The notes under the pieces are model-generated. The model worked only from the letters and a program-made list of their open reading frames with translations, did not search any database and was not told the origin of the DNA. Below are positions 1-8,340 of a DNA stretch of 45,247 bases, one piece after another. Source of the DNA: Nostocales cyanobacterium LEGE 11386 (GTDB lineage: Bacteria > Cyanobacteriota > Cyanobacteriia > Cyanobacteriales > Nostocaceae); assembly GCA_015207155.1 (NCBI GenBank), contig JADEXK010000052.1:1-45247 (forward strand), written 5' to 3'. The position numbers and the translations under genes were made by a program. Numbering within the stretch: position 1 is the stretch's first letter; every line of letters begins with the position of its first letter.

Positions 1-37
1 CCCATCCCCTTATCCCCCCATCCTCATCCGCCCCATA

Positions 38-544
38 TTACCTTTCCCAAAACCTAAAATTAAAGCTTCCAGAAGTACGACGATAACGACGGGTTACTCT
101 TCTTCTTTGCCGTTTGGTGATTCTCTCTGCTCCAGACTGTTCACTTGCTAACTCTTCTGAAGTTGCAACTGGTAGCTGAGTTCTCGTTTCTTCCTTGCTT
201 TCCCACCAAGCGGTAATCCAGCCTCCACCGATGGCGGCGATTCCACCCAGCAAAATACTCATAGGTGGAGAATAACCCAAAAATACAAAGCCTAACAGGA
301 AAAATAACCAGTATTTGAGTCCTGCATCAATACCATCAGAGGAAGCTACAGTTGTAGGCTGGGGGCTATTTTTACTGGCATTGGTAAACCAACCCAAGAC
401 GAAACCACCTAAAATGCCTAAAAATAGGCTCAGGGGTAGAGAAAACCCTGCCATCGATAATATAAATATTAAAAATGCCCCAAATATAAGTTGAGAAAGG
501 AAATCGGGCGAAATCGGGGGAAGTCCGTTATTGTTTTGTGCCAT
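38..544 (-). CDS. Small membrane protein of unknown function
   Basis: 168 residues; I do not recognise the family. Two hydrophobic stretches are visible, about residues 15-52 (ending in a Gly/Leu-rich LGILGGFVLGW segment) and 75-112 (LFFLLGFVFLGY, then a Gly-rich ILLGGIAAIGGGW). Each could be a hairpin of two membrane helices, and the two halves resemble each other, which suggests an internal duplication. The C-terminal 30 residues are strongly basic (KRQRRRVTRRYRRT) and should face the cytoplasm. It is read just after the kinase fusion on the same strand, with a 12-base gap, so the two are probably one transcription unit. The ATG follows a weak leader with no clear Shine-Dalgarno. Confidence 0.7.
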   Translation of the reverse strand: MAQNNNGLPPISPDFLSQLIFGAFLIFILSMAGFSLPLSLFLGILGGFVLGWFTNASKNSPQPTTVASSDGIDAGLKYWLFFLLGFVFLGYSPPMSILLGGIAAIGGGWITAWWESKEETRTQLPVATSEELASEQSGAERITKRQRRRVTRRYRRTSGSFNFRFWER

Positions 545-556
545 AAGATAAAAATA

Positions 557-2101
557 CTATTGGCGAATCAATTGTTGAAATTGTGCCTGTTGTGGTTTAG
601 TTGTATCCCAAGTTTGCACGTAGGGTTTTTCTGCGTCGGTAAAAGGTTCAGCTTGTTGAAGTTGTGATGTTAATAAATCAACGGTAGCATCAGCAATATC
701 ACCACTGCGCTTGACAAGACGCTCTTGTATGACTTCTAGAGGTGCTGTGCAATAAATGATCTCAAGAGGAATGTGGTGTTTTTCAGCTTGGGCGATCGCT
801 TCTTGTCGGAGCTTTTGTTGGTCATATTTGGCATCTAAAATTAGATTAAAACCTTGATTAGCCAGTATAATTCCCAAATTCAGCAACCGTGTATAAGTTT
901 TTTGGGTCATCTCAGGCGTGTATAAATCATCTCCACCGCGTTCCCGCAGAGAAATTCCCCCTAAATGCTTCCGCACTGCATCTGAGCGAATCTGAATTGC
1001 ACCCAATTGACGAGCTAAATATTTTGCTGTTGTAGACTTACCAGAACCAGACAACCCAGACATTAAAATTAATTTTCCTTGTTTGGGTTTAGTGTACTCC
1101 CATGCTTGCTTGTAATAGTCAGCCGCCGTTTTTGCTGCTTCTTCCTTAGCTGTTGCTGGCACACTGGGGTCATCTAACAAAAAGGAAGTCACCTTGGCCC
1201 GGACATAAGCTTGACGGCTTAAATACAAAGGCAATACCTGCAATCCTTCCCAATCACCGGTTTGCTCAACATAGGTGTTTAAAAACGCATTTCCTAAGTC
1301 TTGGCGCTGTCGCGCTTCTAAATCCATTACCGTAAATGCTACATCGTACATCACATCGACAAAGCGAAACGGCTCATTAAATTCAATGCAGTCAAAGAGG
1401 ATAATTTTTTCATGCCACAGAGCAATATTTCTCAGATGTAAATCACCGTGACATTCACGAATATAGTTATTTTGAACTCTGCTAGCAAATAATTCTGGAC
1501 GTGCTGCAAAAAAGTTATCTGTATATTGTTTTGTTTCTTCAAACTGTGACTGTGTTTGGGGTCCACCGATATACTTGTGAGTTTGCTGGTAATTTTCATC
1601 AATTGCCGCCCGTACTTGCGGCACTTCGCCAAAACTGCGAATATAATCATTAATTGCAGCTTTAGCATGGTATTCAGCTACTACCTGCCCCAACTCTTCT
1701 AGATGAGCTGCAGTTAATTTACCTTGCTCAAATAATGTGGTGAATAGAAATTCTTGAGGAAACTGGCGCATTTTCAGCACATATTCTACAGCTTTGCCTG
1801 TTCCTCCTAAATAATATTGCTCACCTACATAAGTTATAGGCAAAACTTCCAAATACAGTTCAGCTGCTCCTCGTTGATTTAAACGCAACTCTTCCTGACA
1901 AAAATGTTGCCGTTTCGCTAAGGTAGAAAAATCCAAAAAGCCAAAATTCACTGGTTTTTTCAGCTTGTAGGCGTAATCTCCTGTAAGTAGCACATAAGAA
2001 ACATGAGTTTGAATGAGTTGAATTGGTTCAGTTACTGCATGAGGATAAAATCCAGGCTGCAACATGTGCTGAATTAAAACTGAAAGATTGGCTTCTGTCA
2101 T
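557..2101 (-). CDS. APH-like kinase fused to P-loop ATP-binding (AAA_33/zeta-like) domain
   Basis: 514 residues with two domains. The N-terminal part (about 1-330) has the aminoglycoside phosphotransferase / small-molecule kinase fold: an ATP-site Lys region (YAYKLKKPVNFG, about residue 45), the catalytic HGDLHLRN loop near residue 218 and the metal-binding DCIEFN segment about 15 residues later. The C-terminal part (about 340-514) begins with a P-loop, GLSGSGKST, followed by IRSDAVRKHL, like zeta-toxin/gluconate-kinase nucleotide kinases. This matches proteins annotated as bifunctional aminoglycoside phosphotransferase/ATP-binding protein. The substrate is unknown; a role in antibiotic resistance should not be assumed. 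The ATG at 2101 gives the usual MTEAN-type start. Confidence 0.85.
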   Translation of the reverse strand: MTEANLSVLIQHMLQPGFYPHAVTEPIQLIQTHVSYVLLTGDYAYKLKKPVNFGFLDFSTLAKRQHFCQEELRLNQRGAAELYLEVLPITYVGEQYYLGGTGKAVEYVLKMRQFPQEFLFTTLFEQGKLTAAHLEELGQVVAEYHAKAAINDYIRSFGEVPQVRAAIDENYQQTHKYIGGPQTQSQFEETKQYTDNFFAARPELFASRVQNNYIRECHGDLHLRNIALWHEKIILFDCIEFNEPFRFVDVMYDVAFTVMDLEARQRQDLGNAFLNTYVEQTGDWEGLQVLPLYLSRQAYVRAKVTSFLLDDPSVPATAKEEAAKTAADYYKQAWEYTKPKQGKLILMSGLSGSGKSTTAKYLARQLGAIQIRSDAVRKHLGGISLRERGGDDLYTPEMTQKTYTRLLNLGIILANQGFNLILDAKYDQQKLRQEAIAQAEKHHIPLEIIYCTAPLEVIQERLVKRSGDIADATVDLLTSQLQQAEPFTDAEKPYVQTWDTTKPQQAQFQQLIRQ

Positions 2102-2155
2102 AAAAGTTTTGGATGAGATACTTACAGAAAAGGCAAAATTATAAATTACGTATCT

Positions 2156-2190
2156 TTAAAGCGTATCGCTAAAGCGTATCGTTAAAGCGT
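2156..2190. repeat. 13-base tandem repeat (TAAAGCGTATCG type)
   Basis: Two full units of TTAAAGCGTATCG/CTAAAGCGTATCG are followed by a partial third. It lies just upstream of the kinase fusion start (2101), so it would be in or near that gene's leader. Confidence 0.7.
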
Positions 2191-2460
2191 AAAGCTCTGA
2201 CGGGCATGGCTACGCTTACCACGTAGTGTGCTGTAGTGGATTGACACAGTAAAAGTAGTGCAGATAATTTTCTTGTGAAACAGGCATCTTACCTACCTCA
2301 CAATCATTATATTTATGTAACATTTTAGCCTGGCCACGTCGGTGGGCATAAGCTCTGCTAACACATAATGTGCTTTGGGCTGTTATAGCCGTAGTCAAAT
2401 AGATTAGGACATTATTGATTGCTCAAAGCACTGAAGCCACTGGGTTTATACTCAGCACGG

Positions 2461-2529
2461 GCTATAAGCGCAGCCATGCCCGCAGGGCTGCCCCGCTACC
2501 GCTATAAGCGCAGCCATGCCCGCAGGGCT
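2461..2529. repeat. Direct repeat, two 29-base copies with a 40-base period
   Basis: The copies at 2461-2489 and 2501-2529 are identical and contain CAGCCATGCCCGCAGGGCT, a motif common in Nostocales intergenic DNA. A related inverted form (GGGCATGGCTACGCTTA) is at 2201-2217. Confidence 0.85.
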
Positions 2530-2572
2530 TTACAGCACTTTGCTATATTACGAATTAGTCGTTGATAGCTTA

Positions 2573-2603
2573 ACAAAAAACCAGGGTTTAACCCCTGGTT
2601 TTA
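2573..2603 (-). terminator. Rho-independent terminator after rplY
   Basis: Read on the minus strand, a stem ACCAGGGG-TTAA-ACCCTGGT is followed at once by a run of six T. It lies 54 bases beyond the rplY stop, in the position expected for the end of the purA-rplY transcript. Confidence 0.85.
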
Positions 2604-2656
2604 ACAGCAATGATCACAATCTTTAAGTGACAATAAAGACAAAATATGTGCCTGTA

Positions 2657-2956
2657 TTAGCCTTTAGCAAAGGCAAAAAAGCTCAGGTGATAGGGCGTAC
2701 CCTTGGCTGGATGGATCTGAACTTCTCGTAGTACAGTTATTCCACTCCACTCAAGTTCAGGAATGTTCAATTCAATCTCTGTTTTGTTAACAGCAGCCCT
2801 TTTGAGCAGGCGCTCAACGGTTTTGGCGTCAACTACCAAAGAAATTGATTCGGTACCTTGGTGACCGTACAAATTAGCAGGTATCAAACCAGAACGACGC
2901 AAAGCATTTGGTTTGCTACCTTCTGGGCGCTTTTGAGATTCGACTGTAATAGCCAT
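2657..2956 (-). CDS. rplY: 50S ribosomal protein L25 (short form)
   Basis: 99 residues starting MAITVESQKRPEGSKPNALR, with the RRSGLIPANLYG segment typical of the L25/TL5/Ctc 5S-rRNA-binding domain. It lacks the extra C-terminal beta domain of about 100 residues found in Ctc/TL5 proteins, so it is an E. coli-like single-domain length. It follows purA on the same strand, 73 bases away, and is probably cotranscribed with it. The leader is odd: four heptamer repeats (2961-2988) end only four bases before the ATG, leaving no normal Shine-Dalgarno site. Confidence 0.9.
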   Translation of the reverse strand: MAITVESQKRPEGSKPNALRRSGLIPANLYGHQGTESISLVVDAKTVERLLKRAAVNKTEIELNIPELEWSGITVLREVQIHPAKGTPYHLSFFAFAKG

Positions 2957-2960
2957 ACAA

Positions 2961-2988
2961 GTTATCAGTTATCAGTTATCAGTTATCA
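2961..2988. repeat. Heptanucleotide tandem repeat GTTATCA x4
   Basis: Four perfect copies of GTTATCA (TGATAAC on the minus strand). This is the class known as short tandemly repeated repetitive (STRR) sequence in Calothrix and Nostoc. It occupies the place where the rplY ribosome binding site should be. Confidence 0.95.
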
Positions 2989-3028
2989 GTTGTTTGCTTT
3001 TTATGCGAGGGCTATTGAAACCCAAATA

Positions 3029-3049
3029 CTCAGCACTCAGCACTCAGCA
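3029..3049. repeat. Heptanucleotide tandem repeat CTCAGCA x3, overlapping the end of purA
   Basis: Three perfect units on the plus strand, read as CTGAGTG-type units on the minus strand. They encode the last five codons and the stop of purA (CTG AGT GCT GAG TGC TGA). Confidence 0.95.
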
Positions 3050-4379
3050 AAGAGGCGGGTGTACCGTCAGGGTGCAATAAAGCGCGTTTAGGCCCATGGA
3101 TAGGGTCTTCGACAATTATGGTTTGATCGCGGCTAGCTCCTAGGGAGACGATCGCAATGGGAACTTCCATCAATTCTGCTAAGAATTTCAGGTAGTCTAG
3201 TGCTTGCGGTGGCAAGTCTTCTAAGGTACGGCATTCACTGGTTGACACCTGCCATCCTGGTAAGCTTTTGTAGATGGGGCGACACCGAGCAAATTGGCGA
3301 GAACTGGTGGGGAAGTGTTCGCAGCGATCGCCGTCTATTTCGTAAGCAACGCAAACTTTGATTTCCTCCAATGTGTCGAGGACATCGAGTTTGGTAATTG
3401 CCATACAATCCATGCCGTTAATCCGCACAGCATAACGACCGATGACGGCATCAAACCAGCCACAACGACGCTTGCGCCCTGTGGTTGTGCCGAATTCTGC
3501 ACCGCGATCGCATAACAATTCTCCTATTTTTCCGTCCTGTTCGGTGGGAAAAGGCCCTTCTCCTACTCGCGTGGTATACGCTTTCGACACCCCAATCACC
3601 CGATCTATCATTGTCGGCCCTAGACCAGTACCAACGCAAGCCCCACCTGCTACGGGGTTAGAAGAGGTAACATAAGGATAAGTCCCGTGATCTAGGTCAA
3701 GGAGCGTGCCTTGTGCGCCTTCAAACAAGATATTGCGCCGTCGCTGAATGGCATCATATATTTTTAATGATGTATCAACCACATAGGGACGCAAGCGATC
3801 GGCGTATCCTACATACTCTTGTATGACCTTTTGAGGATCTAAGGGCGGTAAATTGTAAAGTTTTTCTAAAATAACGTTTTTATAATTAATCGTCCATTCC
3901 AACTGCTCACGTAGTGCATCAATGTCCATCAAGTCTAAAACTCTGATGCCTGTACGCTCTGATTTATCAGCATAAGTCGGGCCAATCCCTCGACCAGTGG
4001 TGCCGATTTTATGACTTCCCCGTCGCTCCTCTGACGCTTGGTCGATCAGCCGATGATAAGGCATCGTTACATGGGCTGTCTCAGATATCAACAGGTTGGC
4101 AGTAGAAATATTTAATTTTTCTAGTTGATCGAGTTCTGCTATCAAAACCTGTGGATCAATGACTGTCCCACAGCCGATGATGCACTCAGTATTTGAATAC
4201 AAAATACCAGAGGGAATCAAGTGCAGTTTAAAGGTCTGACCCTTCACTACAATAGTGTGTCCAGCATTGACACCCCCTTGATAACGTACAACTACATCTG
4301 CGGAGCGGCTGAGTAAGTCTGTTATTTTACCTTTTCCTTCATCGCCCCACTGGGCACCTATGACAATAACGTTAGCCAA
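3030..4379 (-). CDS. purA: Adenylosuccinate synthetase
   Basis: 449 residues. PurA joins IMP and aspartate using GTP to form adenylosuccinate, the first committed step to AMP, in the cytoplasm. Family marks are plain: GAQWGDEGKGK at residues 8-18 (GTP/IMP-binding loop with the catalytic Asp), QGGVNAGHT near 35-43, GTTGRGIGP near 128, and the late GASRDQTI segment that aligns with the family's C-terminus. About 20 residues follow that conserved end (from PKRALLHPDG on), and the last five, LSAEC, with the stop codon are written by a heptamer repeat. It is the upstream partner of rplY. The ATG at 4379 is the only start compatible with the MANVIVIGAQWGD family N-terminus. Confidence 0.97.
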   Translation of the reverse strand: MANVIVIGAQWGDEGKGKITDLLSRSADVVVRYQGGVNAGHTIVVKGQTFKLHLIPSGILYSNTECIIGCGTVIDPQVLIAELDQLEKLNISTANLLISETAHVTMPYHRLIDQASEERRGSHKIGTTGRGIGPTYADKSERTGIRVLDLMDIDALREQLEWTINYKNVILEKLYNLPPLDPQKVIQEYVGYADRLRPYVVDTSLKIYDAIQRRRNILFEGAQGTLLDLDHGTYPYVTSSNPVAGGACVGTGLGPTMIDRVIGVSKAYTTRVGEGPFPTEQDGKIGELLCDRGAEFGTTTGRKRRCGWFDAVIGRYAVRINGMDCMAITKLDVLDTLEEIKVCVAYEIDGDRCEHFPTSSRQFARCRPIYKSLPGWQVSTSECRTLEDLPPQALDYLKFLAELMEVPIAIVSLGASRDQTIIVEDPIHGPKRALLHPDGTPASLLSAEC

Positions 4380-4590
4380 GAGTTTATTTTATGAGCTAAA
4401 GTTTCCACAAATTATAATTATCAACATATTTTGCGATTTTTGTCAAGTAATTTAGATAATCACGAATTTTGATACCAAAAATAAGGAGGCGATCGCTACA
4501 CATATAGTTGTTAATTCACAGGATAAACAAGCCAATATTTAAATATAACTAAAATGCTTTGCTAAAACCCTACAGGAGTTAAGAATTATC

Positions 4591-5232
4591 ATGATAGCTG
4601 TTAAAAATCGAGCCGATAGAGTAGTACTTTACAACATTAGCTGGCAACAGTTTGAAAACCTTTTGCAAGATTTGGGAGAATCCCGTGCAGCAAGAATAGC
4701 TTATGATGAAGGTAATTTAGAAATTATGACACCTTTACCAGAACACGAACACTATAAAGAAGTAATTAGTGATTTAGTTAAAGATATTGCTGATACCCTT
4801 GATTTAGATTATGAAAGTTATGGTTCAACTACCTGGAAACGAGAAAGCCGAATGGCAGGCTTAGAATCAGATAATTGTTTTTATTTTCAAAATGAAGCAG
4901 TAATTAGAGGGAGAATAAATTTAGATTTACGCCAAGACCCACCTCCAGATTTGGCTTTAGAAATTGATGTGACGAGTAAATCTTTAAATCGATTTCCAAT
5001 TTATGCACGGTTGGGTGTTCCTGAAATTTGGTGTTATGACACTGGGGAATTGAAGATTTATTTATTACAAAATAATGAATATATAGAATCTGAAACAAGT
5101 TTGGTTTTTTCTGGTTTACCAATTAGAGAATTACCAAAATTGATTGCAGCATATAGAAATGAGGGGAGAAGGGCGATGAGAAAAGCGGTGAAAGAATGGG
5201 TGAGAAGTTGGGAAAAAAATTCCAATTCATGA
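4591..5232 (+). CDS. Uma2 family endonuclease (DUF820)
   Basis: 213 residues. The PD-(D/E)XK-like core typical of Uma2 proteins is visible: GNLEIMTPLPEHE (about 41-53), then PPPDLALEIDVTS (about 115-127, the PD...E.D active-site pair), then YARLGVPEIWCYD (about 137-149). Such genes are hugely multiplied in cyanobacteria and their biological role is not settled. AGGAG lies about 14 bases before the ATG. It stands alone between purA (divergent) and a palindromic repeat element. The basic C-terminus (EGRRAMRKAVKEW) is usual for the family. Confidence 0.88.
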   Translation: MIAVKNRADRVVLYNISWQQFENLLQDLGESRAARIAYDEGNLEIMTPLPEHEHYKEVISDLVKDIADTLDLDYESYGSTTWKRESRMAGLESDNCFYFQNEAVIRGRINLDLRQDPPPDLALEIDVTSKSLNRFPIYARLGVPEIWCYDTGELKIYLLQNNEYIESETSLVFSGLPIRELPKLIAAYRNEGRRAMRKAVKEWVRSWEKNSNS

Positions 5233-5280
5233 AGGTAGAGCCACATCAATTCACTATCCCTTACTAAAGTCAAGTAGCGA

Positions 5281-5448
5281 TTAATTAAACGTGAATTCGA
5301 TGGACTTTACCCCAACCCCTCTCCGACACGGAGAGGGGTAAAAATATCCCTGGGTTTGAACTAAAAATCAAAGTTTTAAAGCCTCTCCCCTACCAGGGGA
5401 GAGGTTTGGAGAGGGGTTTTTGATAGTTGTCGAACTCACGTTAATTAA
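5281..5448. mobile_element. Palindromic miniature element with inverted ends
   Basis: 168 bases that begin TTAATTAAACGTGAATTCGA and end in the near-perfect reverse complement (TCGAACTCACGTTAATTAA). Inside are two strong hairpins: CCCCTCTCCG-ACA-CGGAGAGGGG (5316-5338) and CCTCTCCCCT-ACC-AGGGGAGAGG (5382-5404). No coding capacity. It looks like a non-autonomous MITE-type element of the kind repeated through Nostocales genomes; only one copy is in the window. Confidence 0.8.
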
Positions 5449-5527
5449 CAATGCTAATGAGAATATAGATTTTTTTATTTAAAAGTTTTGTTACAATTAG
5501 TGAAATTTTTATTTACAAAATATCACT

Positions 5528-6571
5528 ATGGCTTTATATGCGGAGTTACATAGACACCTGGGGGGTTCCGTTGTTCCCCGTGTGTTGTGGCGGTACTTTG
5601 AGCGCCATGCTACAGATTTAATTGCTCGTTTTGCTGAATATTCGGAATTTGAAGACTTTTATACTCGTCCCCGTAACACCTTAGATGAGTATCTAGAATT
5701 ACACACCTTAGTAGAAAGTGTGCAAACCGTAGAAACCTTGCCTTACTTTATTTATCGCCTGTTGCGAGGGGCTTATATTTTTGAAAATTTGGCTTATTTA
5801 GAACTGCGCTATACACCATATTTACGGACACCTGAGCATTTGAGTCAAACCGAAAGAATTGACAAGATGGCAGAAATTGTCGAGGTGGTAGGCAAAGCTA
5901 GTCACTTACCAGAGTATCCTATTATCACTAGCCAAATTCTCTGTATGCACTCGCGCTTACCTTATGAGGTGAATAAGGCAATTATTGATTTGGCAGCGCA
6001 AAATAAACAGTATGTTTGTGGGATAGATGTAGCTGGGGGCGATCGCTACTATGCTGAACGTTTAGAAGAATGGATTAGCTTGTATGAGTATGGGCGATCG
6101 CTTGGCATTAAAACAACAGGACACCTCTATGAAACCACAGATGGTTGTTACCCCAAACTATTACCTTACCTGATGCGAATTGGTCATGGTATCCAAATTC
6201 CTTTGTTATCTCCAGAATTACTCAAAGAAGTAGCTAAACGGGGACAGTGTTTGGAAGTTTGTCCCACAACTTACCTGAAGACAGGAACTTTACAGGATAT
6301 CCGTCAATTGAAATTGGTTTTTGACCGTTGTTTTGAAGCTGGGGTAGATATTGCTATTTGTACTGATAACGCTGGGTTGCATAATATGCGTCTGCCGTTT
6401 GAGTACGAAAACCTTTTGACTTACGACATTATTAACTTTGAACAGTTACAAGCTTGTCAAAATGCAGCTTTCCGTCATGCTTTTGCTTGGCCTCACAATC
6501 AACCTCCTGCATCTCTATTGAACAAGTTACTTAAACCTGAACTGCCTAAAGTTTTGGCCATGACAGAGTAG
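5528..6571 (+). CDS. Adenosine deaminase-like hydrolase
   Basis: 347 residues of the metal-dependent adenosine/AMP deaminase family. The zinc HxH pair is AELHRHLGG (H8, H10). The GIDVAGGD segment, the third His and catalytic Glu in GHLYETTD, RIGHGI, and the last metal Asp in ICTDNAGLHN follow in the family order. Two departures: HLGG replaces the usual HLDG, and CTDNA replaces the usual TDDP, so the second Asp, which helps bind the purine in adenosine deaminases, is Asn. The fold and metal centre look intact but the substrate may not be adenosine. The ATG is the first in frame; no strong Shine-Dalgarno is visible. Flanked by repeat elements on both sides. Confidence 0.85.
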   Translation: MALYAELHRHLGGSVVPRVLWRYFERHATDLIARFAEYSEFEDFYTRPRNTLDEYLELHTLVESVQTVETLPYFIYRLLRGAYIFENLAYLELRYTPYLRTPEHLSQTERIDKMAEIVEVVGKASHLPEYPIITSQILCMHSRLPYEVNKAIIDLAAQNKQYVCGIDVAGGDRYYAERLEEWISLYEYGRSLGIKTTGHLYETTDGCYPKLLPYLMRIGHGIQIPLLSPELLKEVAKRGQCLEVCPTTYLKTGTLQDIRQLKLVFDRCFEAGVDIAICTDNAGLHNMRLPFEYENLLTYDIINFEQLQACQNAAFRHAFAWPHNQPPASLLNKLLKPELPKVLAMTE

Positions 6572-6984
6572 TTGCAAAAATTAAATTACAGCACTTTGTC
6601 AGGAAATGAAGTACAAGCTTAAAATTATAACCCTTGTGGGGTAGGCATCTTGCCTGCCCTTGCAGACCTGATTTATATGAAATGTGCTGTATTTTCTTTT
6701 GTGGGCTGTGGGGATACCTATCCCACACAGAAATTTTAGGCGTTGCTGATTGAAAATATGAATTGGTCTCACACTAGCAATTTCTGCCTAAAAATTGTAT
6801 TTGCTACCACAATTACCAGGTTTTTGAATCTGTAGACCAATGATTGACTGAAAAGACACCTCTTCAATACACTGCAACTAACGTTGAGTTTGTCGTTTTT
6901 GAAAGTTAGGCTACTTGTTTCGTCAGCATGAATCTAGCTATTGCTAGATGCTGTAATTTACTCAAAAGCTGTAATCTACTAACT
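6572..6984. other. Intergenic region between deaminase and hypothetical gene
   Basis: Contains the TACAGCAC element (6587-6691) and a second hairpin, TGTGGGGATA-CC-TATCCCACA (6707-6727), that could end deaminase transcription though no T run follows. From 6740 to the next gene I see no repeat, RNA gene or credible open frame. Confidence 0.55.
6587..6691. repeat. Short palindromic element with TACAGCAC ends
   Basis: TACAGCAC (6587-6594) and GTGCTGTA (6684-6691) are inverted ends, with a central GGCATCTTGCCTGCC palindrome. Related central palindromes occur near 2280 and at 37890-37908. It starts just beyond the stop of the deaminase gene. Confidence 0.65.
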
Positions 6985-8340
6985 ATGGAGCCGAGAGATT
7001 TACCTGTGGATGTCATATTAAAGCGATCGCACGAACTAAAACAAGCCTTGGTCGATTTTGTTCTGGATGCAGAAGGCGAACTAGCCGCAGCATTGGAAAC
7101 CTATGCAGCAGTGAAGTTACGCCGTGGTAGTGGTGATAGTACACACCAAGATTTAATTGTTGATAGCTTTCTTGTCGAAGGGCAAGTTGGTAATCAGTCT
7201 CCTCTAGAGTTGTTTATTGACAGCTATCAAGATTTATCAGAGAGCGATCGCAATTTAATCAACAACTGGCATCGTAGTTTTATTGGCTTATTTGCCATCA
7301 CCAGCATCTTACCTGATGGCTTTGAGTTAATGAACTGGCTTACAGATAAACGCTACATTGTCAAGCCCAATAATCCGCAAACATTACAAACATTATCGCG
7401 GTTAAAAGTCGGAGAAATCTTGCTCACTCGCATTTCTCCTGTTAACAATAGCTACTGGATGTTTTCTGGACCCCATACACTTATGGGTAAATTGGGTAAG
7501 CCAAAACTTGCTGTAGCAATTGGTAATTTTAAAGAAAACTATAAAAATAATCTTTATAGTGATGCGCCTGATTTATTAGAAGAAGCGTGGAAATCAGTAG
7601 AAAAATATCATCAGCAATTTGTTGATTTTTTTGGTAGCGATGAAATTACATTACCAGGATATCAACTTAATAAAAAAATAGCTGAATTTCAAGAGTTACT
7701 CACTGAGCAAAATTTAGCGGCTGCGGGAATTGATTCATCTAAGTCTTTGGCAGAAATAGCAGAAGAAGCTGGGGTTAGCGAAGAAGAAATACAAACAGCA
7801 GCAGCAGAAGTTGGTGCAGATTCAAAGGTAGTTTCTCAACTTTTTAAAGGTGATAGCGGCAATGGTAAGAGCAAAATGGTAATGCCAAAAGTTGATTTAC
7901 CTGCCGAACTCAAAAAAGCAGAACAGGTAACGGCTATTTCCCATCCGCGTTGGGGACAAATGTTTGTACCAACATATAGTAGAATGCAAGAAATTCTATC
8001 ATCTGAAGATGGGCAAAATATTGAAGGTAATGAAAAACTAATTCGCCACTATCTAGAAGACAAAAGTATTAATGCCTTTATTTGGTATCGGTTAGCCCAA
8101 AAATATCCAACTCAGCTAGAAAAGGTATTACAGAATTTCCTACAACGTCCAGAATTTAGCCTGAGAACTGACTTAGATTCCCTTTTACAAGAATTCGATA
8201 AACCTACAGAGCCAGATTTACCAGAAATCGCCAGTGTACCTATACATCTGCACAATTTATTTCAGGAAGCCATCACAGAAGTAAACAAATCAAAACCCAA
8301 AGGTAAGGGACAGAAAAAGTCTACAAAGGGCTTTAAATGA
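6985..8340 (+). CDS. Conserved hypothetical protein, acidic helical
   Basis: I do not recognise a catalytic family. From the ATG at 6985 the protein is 451 residues (MEPRDLPVDVILKRS); an in-frame ATG at 6928 would add 19 residues (with CCNLLKSCNLL) that look like non-coding sequence, so the later start is preferred. Visible regions: a helical N-terminus, a central part with aromatic-rich NSYWMFSGPHTLMGKLG, an Ala/Glu-rich stretch (LAEIAEEAGVSEEEIQTAAAEVG) like a short helical repeat, and a Lys-rich tail (KPKGKGQKKSTKG). No signal peptide or membrane segment. Stands alone with long flanking gaps. Confidence 0.75.
   Translation: MEPRDLPVDVILKRSHELKQALVDFVLDAEGELAAALETYAAVKLRRGSGDSTHQDLIVDSFLVEGQVGNQSPLELFIDSYQDLSESDRNLINNWHRSFIGLFAITSILPDGFELMNWLTDKRYIVKPNNPQTLQTLSRLKVGEILLTRISPVNNSYWMFSGPHTLMGKLGKPKLAVAIGNFKENYKNNLYSDAPDLLEEAWKSVEKYHQQFVDFFGSDEITLPGYQLNKKIAEFQELLTEQNLAAAGIDSSKSLAEIAEEAGVSEEEIQTAAAEVGADSKVVSQLFKGDSGNGKSKMVMPKVDLPAELKKAEQVTAISHPRWGQMFVPTYSRMQEILSSEDGQNIEGNEKLIRHYLEDKSINAFIWYRLAQKYPTQLEKVLQNFLQRPEFSLRTDLDSLLQEFDKPTEPDLPEIASVPIHLHNLFQEAITEVNKSKPKGKGQKKSTKGFK

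Larger units (their letters stand above)
2102..2656. other. Repeat-rich intergenic region, no credible gene
   Basis: This 555-base gap separates rplY from the kinase fusion. It holds a 13-base repeat block (2156-2190), sequence related to the dispersed GCATCTTGCCTG palindromes (near 2280), two copies of a 29-base unit (2461-2529) and the rplY terminator. A 60-codon open frame at 2216-2398 on the minus strand is made of this repeat material and is not annotated as a gene. Confidence 0.7.

Noticed and set aside
557..2101. Aminoglycoside resistance gene
   Set aside because: Only the fold is shared; the fusion to a P-loop kinase belongs to a housekeeping-type family of unknown substrate.
2216..2398. 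60-codon open frame on the minus strand
   Set aside because: Built from dispersed repeat sequence, with no family resemblance and no ribosome site.
2961..2988. Possible CRISPR-like array at the tandem repeats
   Set aside because: Units are 7 bases without spacers; these are STRR repeats. No cas genes in the window.
3294..3675. Open frames opposite purA
   Set aside because: Shadows of a strongly conserved gene on the other strand.
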